37,017 nucleotides of DNA, from contig JBIOHP010000033.1 of NCBI GenBank assembly GCA_044449065.1, positions 1-37,017 of the forward strand, given 5' to 3'. Under the pieces are notes generated by a model. It searched no databases. It was not told the origin of the DNA and was given only the letters and a program-made list of their open reading frames with translations. This document shows, piece by piece, positions 13,938-22,773 of this stretch. Position 1 is the stretch's first letter. Every line of letters starts with the position of its first letter. Origin of the DNA: JBIOHP01 sp044449065. GTDB lineage: Bacteria > Bacteroidota > Ignavibacteria > UBA10030 > SZUA-254. A program made the position numbers and the translations under genes.

Positions 13938-16228
13938 TTGATCGGGATTTGAATTGATTGTTTGAAATCGGCTTCATCGTGGAAGTTAAAAAAATCACCA
14001 TTAAGAATTTCGTCGATTCTAAAGTCCATCGCCACGGCTTTTTGCAGCATTTCCAATGCCAGCTTCCGTTTCGTTGAATCGATCTCATCTTTTTTATAAG
14101 AAAACATCTGAATGGCATACATTTGAGCCGCCTTGTAGAATACCCGTGGATCGGAATGTTCCTTCTCCGTTGCCAGCCGGGCATAACGCGCTGCTTCGGT
14201 ATAATTTCCAAGACGGGTTAACGTTAATGCCAGCTCAACATTCATCAGAGGATCCCCCTGTCCTACTCGACTTAATTCTTTTCTTATTTTAGCATTCAGA
14301 TCGTTGAGCACACGCATCCACACGTTGTTTACCCCGTTTATCTGTTCGAGGCGCCCGAGGCGGTACATGGCATCATAATCCGATGGATTACGTTCAATCC
14401 GATTCCCCAGGGCACGAGTAAGACGATTGGCATAGTTTGCCGTTAAATCAGGATCGAAGAGCATACAATCTGCCACGGGACCCGTAAGAAACTTCAATGA
14501 ATCTCCACCAAACTGCAACGCCAGATCATGATACATAAAGCTTTGATGGTATTGACCCATCAACTGCTGAACGTATCCCATAGTGCGTAGGATTTCGGGG
14601 TTTCGCGGATCTATCGCAAGCGCCTGTTTCAGCGCCGCAGACGCCTCATCATAATTACCTGCCTCGATATAAATACGGCCCCTCTGCAAGTACGCATCGC
14701 TCATATCATTTTCAATCTGAAGGGCATCATCGATCTCTTTTAACGCTGCGTTATATTCCCGTTTAATGGCTCTGATTCTCGCGCGGGCAAGGAGGGCATT
14801 GGGATAGGACGCATTGATATATAACGCCTTTTGCACCAGCGCTTCCGCATGCGCCAGCATTGAATCCTGGTCGCCGCTCTCTTCGACAGTCGAAAGTAAG
14901 ATTGAAGCCGAAGCTACAAGCGGATCGGCAAAGTTTTGATCCTCGTTTGATGATTCCTGAAACAATGCGAGAGCTTTCTGCGCATCACTTTCTGCTCCGC
15001 TGCGCAGGAGCATGAGTCCATGAAAATATGACGATAATGCCTCAGGGTTGACAGATTCCTTTTTATCTATTAAAGCAGCGCTCCGTCCTTCGGGTTTAAT
15101 GTTCATTCCGCTCAGGAGTTGATTGAGCATCTCGCCTTTGTGGTTATCTACCGCAGTAGTATCTGAAACATACGACTTTGTCCATAATTCTGTCCCCGTT
15201 GAATCTATCAGTTGAAGTTTGATGATGACAGTCCCGCCTTCATTTTTGAGGCTCCCCAACAATAAATCGTTGAATCCGAGCATTGCAACCTGCCGGTTCG
15301 CATCTTTTGAATACTGGCTAAGCGCGTTTGAGGATGGATATCCCATTACCCGGAGGGATGGCACAGTTTGTAATATACCGCTGAGGCGATACGGCAGCGT
15401 GTAGGCGATGTACGCACTATTTTCGCTTCCCGGTTGAACGCTCCATGGCATCACGGCAATCGGAATTCGTTCCTGAACAACTGCTTTTTGCCTGCGCAGG
15501 AGAACTATTGCGACGCTGATGACGGCAACCAGCACAATGGCAACGACAATTTTGACCATCGATGAACTTTTTCCCGACGCGGAAATAGATTCCACCTCTT
15601 CCGGCGCTTCATCGGCGGGTTGTTTCTGCTCCTCAGTTTCTTTGACTTCCCGTATCCTTTGCCGAATTTTTTCCCGCATTTCAATTGCTTCGGGCATCGT
15701 CGGCACAAGACTCAACGCTTTGGATACTTCAACAAGAGCGTCTTCAAAAACATTTTGCGAGAGAAGAGTTTCAACGTTGGTGAGAATTTTCTGAGCTTTA
15801 CGCAGCTTCTCGATTTGTTTCGGGGTTAAATGGCCTACCTCCTGGTATCGCTTAATTGCTGCTAAACGATCTTCTTCCTGTTTACGGTTGCGCTCCTCCT
15901 CTTCTTTTTTGCGCCGTTCTTCGTCTAATTTTCGGCGGGTGTGTTCGTCGGCTTTACGACGCTCTTCTTCTTCAATCTGCCGAAAAAATTCCAGCTCGCG
16001 GTTCTTCAGACTCCGTTCCTGGATGGCGCGGTCGGCGTCAGATTTCTTTAACTCTTCCTGTTGTTCTTCTTTTTCCTTCACGAGCCATTGATCCAGAAGT
16101 TCTTTGCTGCGGAATTGAACTTCTTTCTCAAGACGAGCTAATTCATCATCGTACGCCTGTTGTTTGGCGGCGCGTGATTTTCTTTCAAGAATTTCAGAAA
16201 CTGAAGAAGCTGTATTATCTTGCACCAT
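13934..16228 (-). CDS. Coiled-coil, TolB-like and TPR membrane protein of the cyclase cluster
   Basis: A 764-residue protein. Residues ~15-130 are a highly charged Glu/Lys/Arg coiled coil; ~140-195 a TPR-like unit; a single membrane helix lies at ~225-244 (VKIVVAIVLVAVISVAIVLL), followed by RRQ. Residues ~255-370 form a TolB-like/FlgO-like domain (IPIAVMPWS, then AYIAYTLPYRLSGILQ, then LLLGSLKNEGGTVIIKLQLI), the domain frequently attached to bacterial class III cyclases. The rest (~390-760) is TPR repeats (YPNALLARARI, SDAYLQRGRIYIEAGNYDEA, NPEILRTMGYV). In this cluster the TolB-like domain and the cyclase are on separate, overlapping genes. A scaffold or sensor role for the cyclase is inference. 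Confidence 0.8.
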   Translation of the reverse strand: MVQDNTASSVSEILERKSRAAKQQAYDDELARLEKEVQFRSKELLDQWLVKEKEEQQEELKKSDADRAIQERSLKNRELEFFRQIEEEERRKADEHTRRKLDEERRKKEEEERNRKQEEDRLAAIKRYQEVGHLTPKQIEKLRKAQKILTNVETLLSQNVFEDALVEVSKALSLVPTMPEAIEMREKIRQRIREVKETEEQKQPADEAPEEVESISASGKSSSMVKIVVAIVLVAVISVAIVLLRRQKAVVQERIPIAVMPWSVQPGSENSAYIAYTLPYRLSGILQTVPSLRVMGYPSSNALSQYSKDANRQVAMLGFNDLLLGSLKNEGGTVIIKLQLIDSTGTELWTKSYVSDTTAVDNHKGEMLNQLLSGMNIKPEGRSAALIDKKESVNPEALSSYFHGLMLLRSGAESDAQKALALFQESSNEDQNFADPLVASASILLSTVEESGDQDSMLAHAEALVQKALYINASYPNALLARARIRAIKREYNAALKEIDDALQIENDMSDAYLQRGRIYIEAGNYDEASAALKQALAIDPRNPEILRTMGYVQQLMGQYHQSFMYHDLALQFGGDSLKFLTGPVADCMLFDPDLTANYANRLTRALGNRIERNPSDYDAMYRLGRLEQINGVNNVWMRVLNDLNAKIRKELSRVGQGDPLMNVELALTLTRLGNYTEAARYARLATEKEHSDPRVFYKAAQMYAIQMFSYKKDEIDSTKRKLALEMLQKAVAMDFRIDEILNGDFFNFHDEADFKQSIQIPIK

Positions 16229-16346
16229 TACCCTTACATTATGATACTGCTAAATATATTCAAATCTCATGCTTGAATCAAACTGAGGTGTCAAAACTGT
16301 TATTCAAATCACATTTCTTCAAAACCCCGCAATAGATTCAAAATCG

Positions 16347-17450
16347 TCATTTTTGGTATGAGCGAAGTTCCTTATATCGCTTCAATTTGCCTTCAATAAG
16401 AGCCAGAAGGCGATCGGGATTAAAAGGTTTAGTAACATAATCATCGGCGCCGGAAGAAAGTCCCGCAATCATAATTTGTGAATCTGAAACTCCGCTGAGA
16501 AAGATAAACGGGACGGTGTTAAAATCGGGCATTTTTCTGACTTCATCGTATATCCCGAGGCCGTTCATGTTCGAATTGGGAAACCTGACGTCGCAGATAA
16601 TCATATCGGGTATAACGTTTTTCATCTGTTGAAGCGCTTGCTCGGGGGATGTTGCTATGAGGGTTTTATATCCGGCGTCTTTTAGGGTCTCATCGATCAC
16701 TTCAGTCAAACCGATATCGTCGTCGATGTACATGATCATTTCCTTCTTCTGCTGTCCCTGCAATTCCCCTAAAAGACGGGCTTCCACTTCCATATGTTCT
16801 TCTGGTGAAATATCAAACCGCTTCCGGAATTCATCAAATGCCGCGGGTTGAGTCGGGATGATTTTTTTCTGGCGCCATGCATTTTTTATCGACGCAACAT
16901 ATGATTCTAATTTTATTTCTTTTTCCAACCGAAGGTGATCCTCTTCGGTAATTTCAAGTTCGGCGCGAGCTTCAACAAGGAGGGCGGTATCAGCGTCGCT
17001 TCTTTTGCCGTATTTCCAGGCGCCTCTCAATAGCTCTTTATACTTATCCGCGGTAGATCCCATACCCGGCTTTTCAAGTTTCCCGCCCGTAAATGCTTGC
17101 TTTGGTTTTTCCTCTGCAATCGGATTCGGAGGCGGAGCCGGGGTGGAGGTGGGGGTTGAGCTTGGGGGTATAGGTTGTTTTTTTATTTCTGGAAAACGCG
17201 CCGCCTCCAGACGTTGTTTCTGGAATTCTAATTCCTTCTGTTTATAGATTACGTCCTTTTGCCTGCGTTCCTCCGCCTGCCGTATCTCTTCCGCATATTC
17301 TAACCGTGCGCGGTGTATTCTTTCTTTATATGCGAGGGCATAAATATTTGTCGGATCCTCGGAAAGCGCGAACGATACCTCTCTCTCTGCGGCGTCAAAA
17401 TTATGCGCTTTGAGATGTTGATCGGCTTTCTTAAGATATAACCCAATCAT
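16347..17450 (-). CDS. Response regulator with N-terminal TPR and helical modules
   Basis: A 367-residue protein. N-terminal TPR-like unit (residues 1-45, AEREVSFALSEDPTNIYALA), a charged helix, a Pro-rich linker (~92-115), two helical modules (~136-180 with LRGAWKYG...L.ITEEDH; ~184-228 with IKNAWRQK...FDISPEEH), then a receiver domain (~237-360). Receiver residues: acidic pocket D243-D245, phospho-acceptor D287, S319 in the Thr/Ser position and K341 in VTKPF. There is no DNA-binding output domain, so signalling is probably by protein contact. It lies 118 bp upstream of the TolB-like/TPR gene in the same orientation. The modules shared with the cyclase suggest a common partner. No histidine kinase is in the window. 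Confidence 0.9.
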   Translation of the reverse strand: MIGLYLKKADQHLKAHNFDAAEREVSFALSEDPTNIYALAYKERIHRARLEYAEEIRQAEERRQKDVIYKQKELEFQKQRLEAARFPEIKKQPIPPSSTPTSTPAPPPNPIAEEKPKQAFTGGKLEKPGMGSTADKYKELLRGAWKYGKRSDADTALLVEARAELEITEEDHLRLEKEIKLESYVASIKNAWRQKKIIPTQPAAFDEFRKRFDISPEEHMEVEARLLGELQGQQKKEMIMYIDDDIGLTEVIDETLKDAGYKTLIATSPEQALQQMKNVIPDMIICDVRFPNSNMNGLGIYDEVRKMPDFNTVPFIFLSGVSDSQIMIAGLSSGADDYVTKPFNPDRLLALIEGKLKRYKELRSYQK

Positions 17451-17533
17451 CGGTTTGAAGTTCTGATAAGGGAATAATATTCGGCGCAGCTACCGGAAAT
17501 GATCATTGGTGTATCTAAGAGAAGATCTCGACT

Positions 17534-17561
17534 TTGGTATACCATTAAAAACTATTATATT
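17534..17561 (+). promoter_or_regulatory. Possible promoter of queF
   Basis: TTGGTA (17534-17539), a 16-bp spacer and TATATT (17556-17561), about 73 bp before the queF start, in the divergent gap with the response regulator gene. The -35 box is not perfect, so support is moderate. Confidence 0.35.
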
Positions 17562-17634
17562 TACGTATCATTGAAATAAAGGAATAAACCACCTACGAAA
17601 TTACCAAGAATACGCCAGAAAATCAATACAACCG

Positions 17635-18057
17635 ATGCCAAAACGTAAAAAAAATGAAAAATCGTTGCAGCCGTTAGATAAGCGATACGATTCCGAAGGT
17701 GTATCGAAAATTACGCCGCAAGTTCTCGACACCTTTCCTTATGAATATCCGGGGAAGAAACTGCTCATTAATATCGATACGGATGAATTCACCGCGGTAT
17801 GCCCGTGGTCGGGTTTGCCGGATTTCGCCACGATCAAATTGAATTACATCCCCGATAAAGTGTGCATAGAATTGCGTTCGTTTAAATATTATCTCATGTC
17901 GTATAGGAATGTAGGTATCTACCAGGAACATGCCGTCAATAGAATTCTCAAGGATTTAGTAAAGGCGAGCAAGCCCCGTTGGATGCAGGTTGTGGCGGAT
18001 TATAAAGTTCGCGGGGGAGTTCACACCGTTACGAGCATTGAATGGGGAAAACGGTAA
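17635..18057 (+). CDS. queF: NADPH-dependent 7-cyano-7-deazaguanine reductase (preQ0 reductase)
   Basis: Reduces the nitrile of preQ0 to preQ1 in queuosine tRNA-modification synthesis. The 140 residues correspond to the short, single-domain form. The catalytic nucleophile is C56 in TAVCPWSGLPDFATI, with D63 as proton donor; the QueF motif ELRSFKYYLMSYRN (79-92) binds NADPH, followed by H99 in IYQEHAVNRI. The other queuosine genes (queC, queD, queE) are not nearby. It is followed directly by the DUF423 gene with a TAATG junction. The ATG at 17635 gives a Lys-rich N-terminus usual for this form. Confidence 0.95.
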   Translation: MPKRKKNEKSLQPLDKRYDSEGVSKITPQVLDTFPYEYPGKKLLINIDTDEFTAVCPWSGLPDFATIKLNYIPDKVCIELRSFKYYLMSYRNVGIYQEHAVNRILKDLVKASKPRWMQVVADYKVRGGVHTVTSIEWGKR

Positions 18058-18425
18058 TGCGGATATTTTTTGTCCTCGGCGCTATTTTCTCGTTCCTTGC
18101 AGTCGCGTTAGGTGCATTCGCAGCACATATATTGAAGGATAAACTTGCACCCGATTTATTCAATACCTACGAAGTCGGCGTGCGGTATCATTTCTATCAT
18201 GCATTAGCTCTGTTCATTGTTGCATGGGCATTGGCGAGAACACCGGAAGCAAATTTTGCTCCCGCCGGTTGGCTCTTTGTTGCGGGCATTTTACTTTTCT
18301 CTGGAAGCTTATACATGCTGAGTCTAACCGGAATAAAATCTCTCGGAATAATCACCCCGTTCGGCGGCCTCTGTTTTCTCGCGGGGTGGTTTTGGTTGGC
18401 GTGGACGGCGTGGAAGGCGTGGTAG
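18057..18425 (+). CDS. DUF423 family membrane protein
   Basis: A 122-residue protein from the ATG at 18057, whose A overlaps the queF stop codon (TAATG), indicating coupled translation; an in-frame ATG 15 bp earlier is possible. Four hydrophobic helices are visible. The family signature is GAIFSFLAVALGAFAAHILK at the N-terminus, then TYEVGVRYHFYHALALF and a Gly/Leu-rich third and fourth helix (GGLCFLAGWFWLAW). DUF423 proteins (YgdD/YwdK type) are inner-membrane proteins of unknown function. The link to queF is probably only transcriptional. Confidence 0.9.
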   Translation: MRIFFVLGAIFSFLAVALGAFAAHILKDKLAPDLFNTYEVGVRYHFYHALALFIVAWALARTPEANFAPAGWLFVAGILLFSGSLYMLSLTGIKSLGIITPFGGLCFLAGWFWLAWTAWKAW

Positions 18426-18449
18426 AGTGAAATCAAAGTTGGTATTACA

Positions 18450-18995
18450 CTAACGAGACCCTGCGTTTCTTGTTCCGGTCATCAGCACCGAAAGTATATT
18501 CGTCCCGGTTACATTGGGTAGTTGGACAATCTTGTCGAACGAATTGTACGGAAGCCAGCAGTCAATCTCTACATCCCAATGACCATACGGAGGACGAAAT
18601 ATATAATTTATCCTCCCCCCTTCTTTGATGATCGCTTGTGTGACTATCAATGTATCTGACATTTGTATCTTCCAGGATAGAGTTAATATAGTTCTTATTC
18701 TACCCTCATCATCGACATTCCTCAACCCATCCGAATATTTTTTTGAAAGACTATCCTTATTCGCAGGGGAACCTGCCTTTTCCGCTTTCATTTTTCTAAC
18801 TAAATCTACTAAATCCCCGTATTTTCTTTCCGATGGGGACAGTGATGCCTTATGTTTCAGAACCCTCTCTCTTTCTCGCCGCTCCCATTCTTTCCTGTTA
18901 TTCTTGTGGAGTAAGCTATCAATCGATTGCTGTGCAAGAGAAAAGCTTCCACAGAAGATCATCAAACCAAGAACGATGAAAATACATCTCCTCAT
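18450..18995 (-). CDS. Exported protein of unknown function
   Basis: Not recognised. From the ATG at 18995 the protein is 181 residues and begins with a good signal peptide (MRRCIFIVLGLMIFCGSFSLAQ, cleavage after the Ala-Gln region). A charged helical segment follows (EWERRERERVLKHK), then SPSERKYGDLVDLVRKMKAE, and a C-terminal beta-rich part with GRINYIFRPPYGHWDVEIDC. In-frame starts at 19049 and 19088 would add a basic N-terminal tail; the longest overlaps cstA by 14 nt. The C-terminal half loosely resembles the DUF-type beta domain found beside GWxTD proteins, but I would not assign it. It follows cstA in the same orientation. Confidence 0.6.
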   Translation of the reverse strand: MRRCIFIVLGLMIFCGSFSLAQQSIDSLLHKNNRKEWERRERERVLKHKASLSPSERKYGDLVDLVRKMKAEKAGSPANKDSLSKKYSDGLRNVDDEGRIRTILTLSWKIQMSDTLIVTQAIIKEGGRINYIFRPPYGHWDVEIDCWLPYNSFDKIVQLPNVTGTNILSVLMTGTRNAGSR

Positions 18996-19074
18996 TCCGG
19001 ACCAATAAAAAGTTCCGTCTCTCCTTCTTGTTTTAAATATCTTTTTCATAATATTCGTTCTAATATAAAATGCT

Positions 19075-20928
19075 CTAACAGCATCCAAAATCCGGAGGGG
19101 TGAATTTTCCTTCGGTTGCGAGCACGGGTTGCCCTTCGATTATAAACTCGTTCTTCACTACCACTTTATACCATCTCCTGAACGCTTCAACAAGGATAAT
19201 CACCGCGCAGATCATCATGATGATGGTCAGAATGACGTTCACGTACCCCTGCGTTTCTTTTCCCGGCGTGGATAGCAGCGGCATAAAATTATCCGTAATA
19301 TTCAGCCACGACGCGGTGAGCGTTGTGGTCGCAACGAACAACAGCGGAACCAGCGTCACCCAAACGTACCGCACTTTGCCCGCGTTAATGATCGCGCTTG
19401 ACGCCACCGCAAGCGCCACGCTTGCCAGCAATTGATTTGCCGTGCCAAACATGGGCCAAATCGTGCTGATGCTTCCCGTCCATATAAAATACGCCCATGC
19501 GAAAACGACTAAACCTGTAGATATCAGGGCGCCGGGGAGCCAATCGGTTCGTTCAAGCGGCTTCCACATTTTTCCAAAGAACTCCTGCACAAGAAAACGG
19601 GAAACGCGCGTGCCGGCGTCGATGGTCGTCAGAATAAACAACGCCTCGAACATAATTGCAAAATGATACCAGTACGACATCAGTGTTTTCAATCCCGGAA
19701 TGCCGGCAAAAATCTGCGCAAAGCCGACCGCTAGCGATACTGCGCCGCCCGGTCTTCCGGCAAGCGTTTCCCCGACTTCGGAGGATAGCTCTTTGAGATT
19801 TTGAGGAACCATTCCCAATGCCGCAAATTTTTCCGGACTCACATTAATGGCAAAATAATCGGCGGGAAATAACGAGCTTGCCGCTATCAATGCGATGATC
19901 CCGACTATGCCTTCCATGCACATCGCGCCATAGCCGATAAACCGCGCGTCCGATTCTTTGTTGATCATCTTCGGCGTGGTGCCGGAAGATACAAGCGCGT
20001 GGAATCCGGATATCGCGCCGCACGCGATGGTGATAAACACAAACGGAAATAATTTCCCCGGGATAATCGGTCCGCCGCCATGAATGTACTCCGTGAAGGC
20101 GGGCATCCTGAGATCGGGATGAACGACAATGACGCCGATGATAAGCGCAGCGATCGTGCCGATTTTCATATACGAGCTGAGGTAATCGCGGGGGCAAAGC
20201 AGCAGCCATACGGGAAGAATAGACGCGATAAAGCCGTACAACGCCATTGCGATGATGATCCCCTCGCGGGAGAGCGTAAAATATTGTCCGAGAAACGATC
20301 CGGGAATATAATGGCCGATGAACACCGCCAGCAGCGTCGCCCCCACGCCGATGAAGCTTGCCTCGCGGATTTTCCCCGGGCGGATTTTATACATCCACCA
20401 GCCGACAAACAACGCGATCGGAATAGTCGCGCCGATGGTAAACGTGCCCCACGAGCTTTCACGGAGGGCATTCACGACCGCCAAACCCAAACCCGATAAC
20501 GCGATCACAACGATGATGAGAATAGCAATAGAGCCGACGATGCCGGCAAGGGGGCTTATTTCATGCCGGGCGATTTCTGCAAGCGATCTGCCCCTTCTTC
20601 TGATCGAAGCGACGAGAATCGTAAAATCGTGAACGGCTCCAGCAAGGCATACACCGATGAGCAGCCACAAGAAACCGGGCATAAAACCAAATTGCGCCGC
20701 AAGCACCGGACCGATCAATGGACCCGCCCCGGAGATCGCCGCAAAGTGATGGCCGAACAACACCCATTTATTTGTGGGATCGTAATTTTGCCCGTCTTTA
20801 TAAGTATGAGCGGGGGTGATGCGTTTATCGTCTAACGCGACAACTTTTGCCGCGATAAACGCGCTGTAATACCGGTATGCGATGGCTATGACTAACAACG
20901 CGCCGAGGAGCAACGGAAGTGCATTCAT
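19075..20928 (-). CDS. cstA: Carbon starvation protein A (peptide/pyruvate transporter family)
   Basis: A polytopic inner-membrane transporter of 617 residues with about 15 or more hydrophobic helices. Family blocks include ITPAHTYKDGQNYDPTNKWV (~42-61), LFGHHFAAISGAGPLIGPVLA (~57-77), GCICLAGAVHDF-like GVCLAGAVHDFTIL, and FHALVSSGTTPKMI. CstA proteins take up peptides or pyruvate under nutrient limitation. There is an unusual C-terminus of FGCC. No cstA-associated YbdD/KdgX-like small gene follows; a small exported protein does. A strong upstream promoter is not evident. The ATG at 20928 is the first in frame and gives the standard N-terminus. Confidence 0.95.
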   Translation of the reverse strand: MNALPLLLGALLVIAIAYRYYSAFIAAKVVALDDKRITPAHTYKDGQNYDPTNKWVLFGHHFAAISGAGPLIGPVLAAQFGFMPGFLWLLIGVCLAGAVHDFTILVASIRRRGRSLAEIARHEISPLAGIVGSIAILIIVVIALSGLGLAVVNALRESSWGTFTIGATIPIALFVGWWMYKIRPGKIREASFIGVGATLLAVFIGHYIPGSFLGQYFTLSREGIIIAMALYGFIASILPVWLLLCPRDYLSSYMKIGTIAALIIGVIVVHPDLRMPAFTEYIHGGGPIIPGKLFPFVFITIACGAISGFHALVSSGTTPKMINKESDARFIGYGAMCMEGIVGIIALIAASSLFPADYFAINVSPEKFAALGMVPQNLKELSSEVGETLAGRPGGAVSLAVGFAQIFAGIPGLKTLMSYWYHFAIMFEALFILTTIDAGTRVSRFLVQEFFGKMWKPLERTDWLPGALISTGLVVFAWAYFIWTGSISTIWPMFGTANQLLASVALAVASSAIINAGKVRYVWVTLVPLLFVATTTLTASWLNITDNFMPLLSTPGKETQGYVNVILTIIMMICAVIILVEAFRRWYKVVVKNEFIIEGQPVLATEGKFTPPDFGCC

Positions 20929-21003
20929 ATTCTATCCATCCTGTCAATTATAAACATATGTGGTTCAAAATGTTGTTAAAAATATTTTCTTGTCGTTGAG
21001 TCG

Positions 21004-21138
21004 GGGCTGTCCAAAAAGGTAGAGTCATTGCGAGTCCGCCCGCTTTACCCGCCGTTTTTTTGGCGGGAGGCGGACGTCGCCTGCCCGCCTCCGTCGTTCA
21101 GGCGGGCAATCTCCTCACATAAGAACAAAATGACCCAC
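21004..21138. repeat. Dispersed GTCATTGCGAG...AATGAC repeat, inverted copy
   Basis: The copy spans GTCATTGCGAGTCCGCC through GGCGGGAGGCGGACGTCGCC, GCCTGAACGACGGAGGCGGG (reverse strand) and GCAATCTCCTC to AAAATGACCCACTCT. It is similar to 11457-11590 in reverse orientation. Immediately before it lies GGGGCTGTCCAAAAA, whose core GGGCTGTCCAA also occurs near 6648. The outer arms AGAGTCATT and AATGACccACTCT are inverted. The 238-bp gap between yraN and cstA holds nothing else. Confidence 0.75.
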
Positions 21139-21166
21139 TCTAACTTGATCCGGATTTAATATCCTA

Positions 21167-21523
21167 TTAAAACGCATTCTCAAAATGTTGTATATCAATT
21201 TTTTTTCCAATATACCTTATCGCTACAACGTCAAACCGGCACTCACGATCGTCGATGTTGTGGAGAAATAAATATCCATCGGCAACTTTTCGTATTTGCG
21301 CCCGCTTGCGCTCGGTAACCGCTTCGAGCGGCTCGCCGAACGCCGCCGAACGGCGGGCTTTTACTTCAATAAAGACCAATGCCCCTTTATCATCCGCTAT
21401 AATATCGATTTCCCCGCGTTCATAGCGGAAATTCCGCTCAAGAATACTATATCCCTTTTTCTGCAAAAAATCAACAGCAATAGTTTCTCCGGTGTTCCCC
21501 TCCGCGCGTTTATTGCTTTTCAT
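21167..21523 (-). CDS. yraN: UPF0102 (YraN) nuclease-fold protein
   Basis: A 118-residue protein of the YraN family, which has a Holliday-junction-resolvase-like PD-(D/E)xK fold but an unproven activity. Blocks: GETIAVDFLQKKGYSILERN (~11-31), RYERGEIDIIADDKGALVFIEVKARR with the candidate D/E-x-K triad (D of EIDII, E-V-K), and a final AVTERKRAQIRKVA. It overlaps rnhB by 14 nt, the usual gene neighbour of yraN, so the two are co-expressed and translationally coupled. Confidence 0.9.
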   Translation of the reverse strand: MKSNKRAEGNTGETIAVDFLQKKGYSILERNFRYERGEIDIIADDKGALVFIEVKARRSAAFGEPLEAVTERKRAQIRKVADGYLFLHNIDDRECRFDVVAIRYIGKKIDIQHFENAF

Positions 21524-22130
21524 CGGTCACTTCGAGAGAGGCGACATGGAAACTGCTCCGGTGGATAACCGACGGACCGAATTTTTTAATCGCTTCAATA
21601 TGATCGCGCGTTCCGTACCCTTTATGTTTTGCGAACCCGTATTCCGGAAATTGCTCATCATATTGCAGCATCATCCGGTCGCGGGTAACCTTGGCGATGA
21701 TCGACGCTGCGGCAATGGAGAAACATTTGGCGTCGCCGCCAATTAACGTGGTGAAGGGTATCCGGTCATCGTGGTAGATGTGCCCGTCAATAAGGAGATG
21801 ATGCGGCAGCGGGGAAAGCGACGACACAGCTTGCTCCATCGCCCGCAGGGTGGCTTGCAAAATATTTATCTCATCGATAATCTCGTTCGAAATAATGCCC
21901 GTGCCGACGCAGAGCGCTTTTTCGTGGATAACATTAAACAATTCTTCCCGTTTGCCCGGCGTTAATTTCTTTGAGTCATCGATCCCATGAATACAAACAT
22001 CCGCCGGAAAAATGACCGCCGCGGCGACAACCGGTCCGGCAAGAGGTCCCCTTCCCGCTTCATCCACGCCGGCAATATGAACAAATCCTTTTTGCCGTAG
22101 CGTGGTTTCGTATGAGAGATTTTCGATCAT
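21510..22130 (-). CDS. rnhB: Ribonuclease HII
   Basis: Removes ribonucleotides from DNA and RNA from RNA-DNA hybrids. The 206 residues show the family blocks: GVDEAGRGPLAGPVVAAAVI (~20-39, with acidic catalytic D and E), IDDSKKLTPGKREELF, LIDGH (third Asp), FSIAAASIIAKVTRDRMM and YGFAKHKGYGTRDHIEAI. It is the first gene of the rnhB-yraN pair on the minus strand. Upstream is repeat-rich sequence starting with a C5/G5 palindrome at 22184; no clear promoter was identified. Confidence 0.95.
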   Translation of the reverse strand: MIENLSYETTLRQKGFVHIAGVDEAGRGPLAGPVVAAAVIFPADVCIHGIDDSKKLTPGKREELFNVIHEKALCVGTGIISNEIIDEINILQATLRAMEQAVSSLSPLPHHLLIDGHIYHDDRIPFTTLIGGDAKCFSIAAASIIAKVTRDRMMLQYDEQFPEYGFAKHKGYGTRDHIEAIKKFGPSVIHRSSFHVASLEVTDEKQ

Positions 22131-22183
22131 TGATGTAAAGTTAATAAAATTTAGAACGGAATGTTCGAAATATTAAACAGATT

Positions 22184-22420
22184 GCTTCCGTTTACAAAAC
22201 CCCCTGACCCCCTTTGACAAGGGGGCAGATACAAAATATTATTGTGCAGAATTAATTAAGACATCTTCAAATAAAATCTGCTCAAGTTGCACAATGCAAT
22301 TATGATAACTCCGCATTCGATTCATCAAATGTAACAATTATTTATTTCTCTTTAATGGAATTAATGAATCCCCCTTGTCAGATGGGGACTGAGGGGGTTT
22401 TGGGGATCGAGGGGGTTTCG
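22184..22420. repeat. Left repeat block of the DUF559 locus
   Basis: Begins GCTTCCGTTTACAAAACCCC and the palindrome CCCCCTTTGACAAGGGGG (22209-22226), then ~140 bp of AT-rich sequence starting GGGCAG, then CTCTTTAATG...GAATCCCCCTTGTCA (22348-22380) and GAGGGGGTTTT. The order and spacing match the right block at 22815-23020. The block contains the stop codon of the DUF559 gene (22378-22380), so the last ~15 residues of that protein are encoded by repeat sequence. Confidence 0.75.
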
Positions 22421-22773
22421 TGCATGCGATTCCGAATCTCATCCTCGATTTTCTTACAAACAACAGCGATATTCTCGAGCACCTCCTTATTCGTAAATCG
22501 CATGACCGTTAATCCATGTTGTTCAAGGGTAAGCGTTCTTCCCTCGTCATAAATTTTACCTTCGTTTGTGAAATGACTTTCGCCGTCAACTTCAATTACA
22601 AGCTTCGCTTTTGAACAATAAAAATCGACGATGTAATGACATAACGGTTTCTGACGGGTAAACCGCAAACGATGGTTGCGAAGGAACACATTCCACAATT
22701 TTTTCTCAGCATCCGTCGCCTTGTTCCGTAATTCCCTCGACCGCTGTTTGAGGTTCCGATCATACGGAAGCAG
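22378..22773 (-). CDS. DUF559 endonuclease-like protein with non-ATG start and repeat-encoded tail
   Basis: The minus-strand frame encodes a DUF559 protein related to very-short-patch-repair-like nucleases: LLPYDRNLKQRSRELRNK, then TDAEKKLWNVFLRNHRLRF, TRQKPLCHYIVDFYC, AKLVIEVDGESHF with the catalytic-type E-x-D-G and a C-terminal helix. The frame aligns with homologues beginning MLPY, which would place the start at a CTG (22773); an ATG at 22781 is out of frame, so the start may be CTG or the gene may carry a frameshift near its beginning. A later in-frame TTG (22698) would delete the conserved N-terminus. The C-terminal TPSIPKTPSVPI is read from the C5/G5 repeat, which supplies the stop. 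The nuclease lies between two similar repeat blocks. Confidence 0.75.
   Translation of the reverse strand: MLPYDRNLKQRSRELRNKATDAEKKLWNVFLRNHRLRFTRQKPLCHYIVDFYCSKAKLVIEVDGESHFTNEGKIYDEGRTLTLEQHGLTVMRFTNKEVLENIAVVCKKIEDEIRNRMHETPSIPKTPSVPI

Noticed and set aside
20080..20499. 139-codon plus-strand frame
   Set aside because: Antisense to cstA, rich in Arg/Asp/His as expected of a shadow frame.
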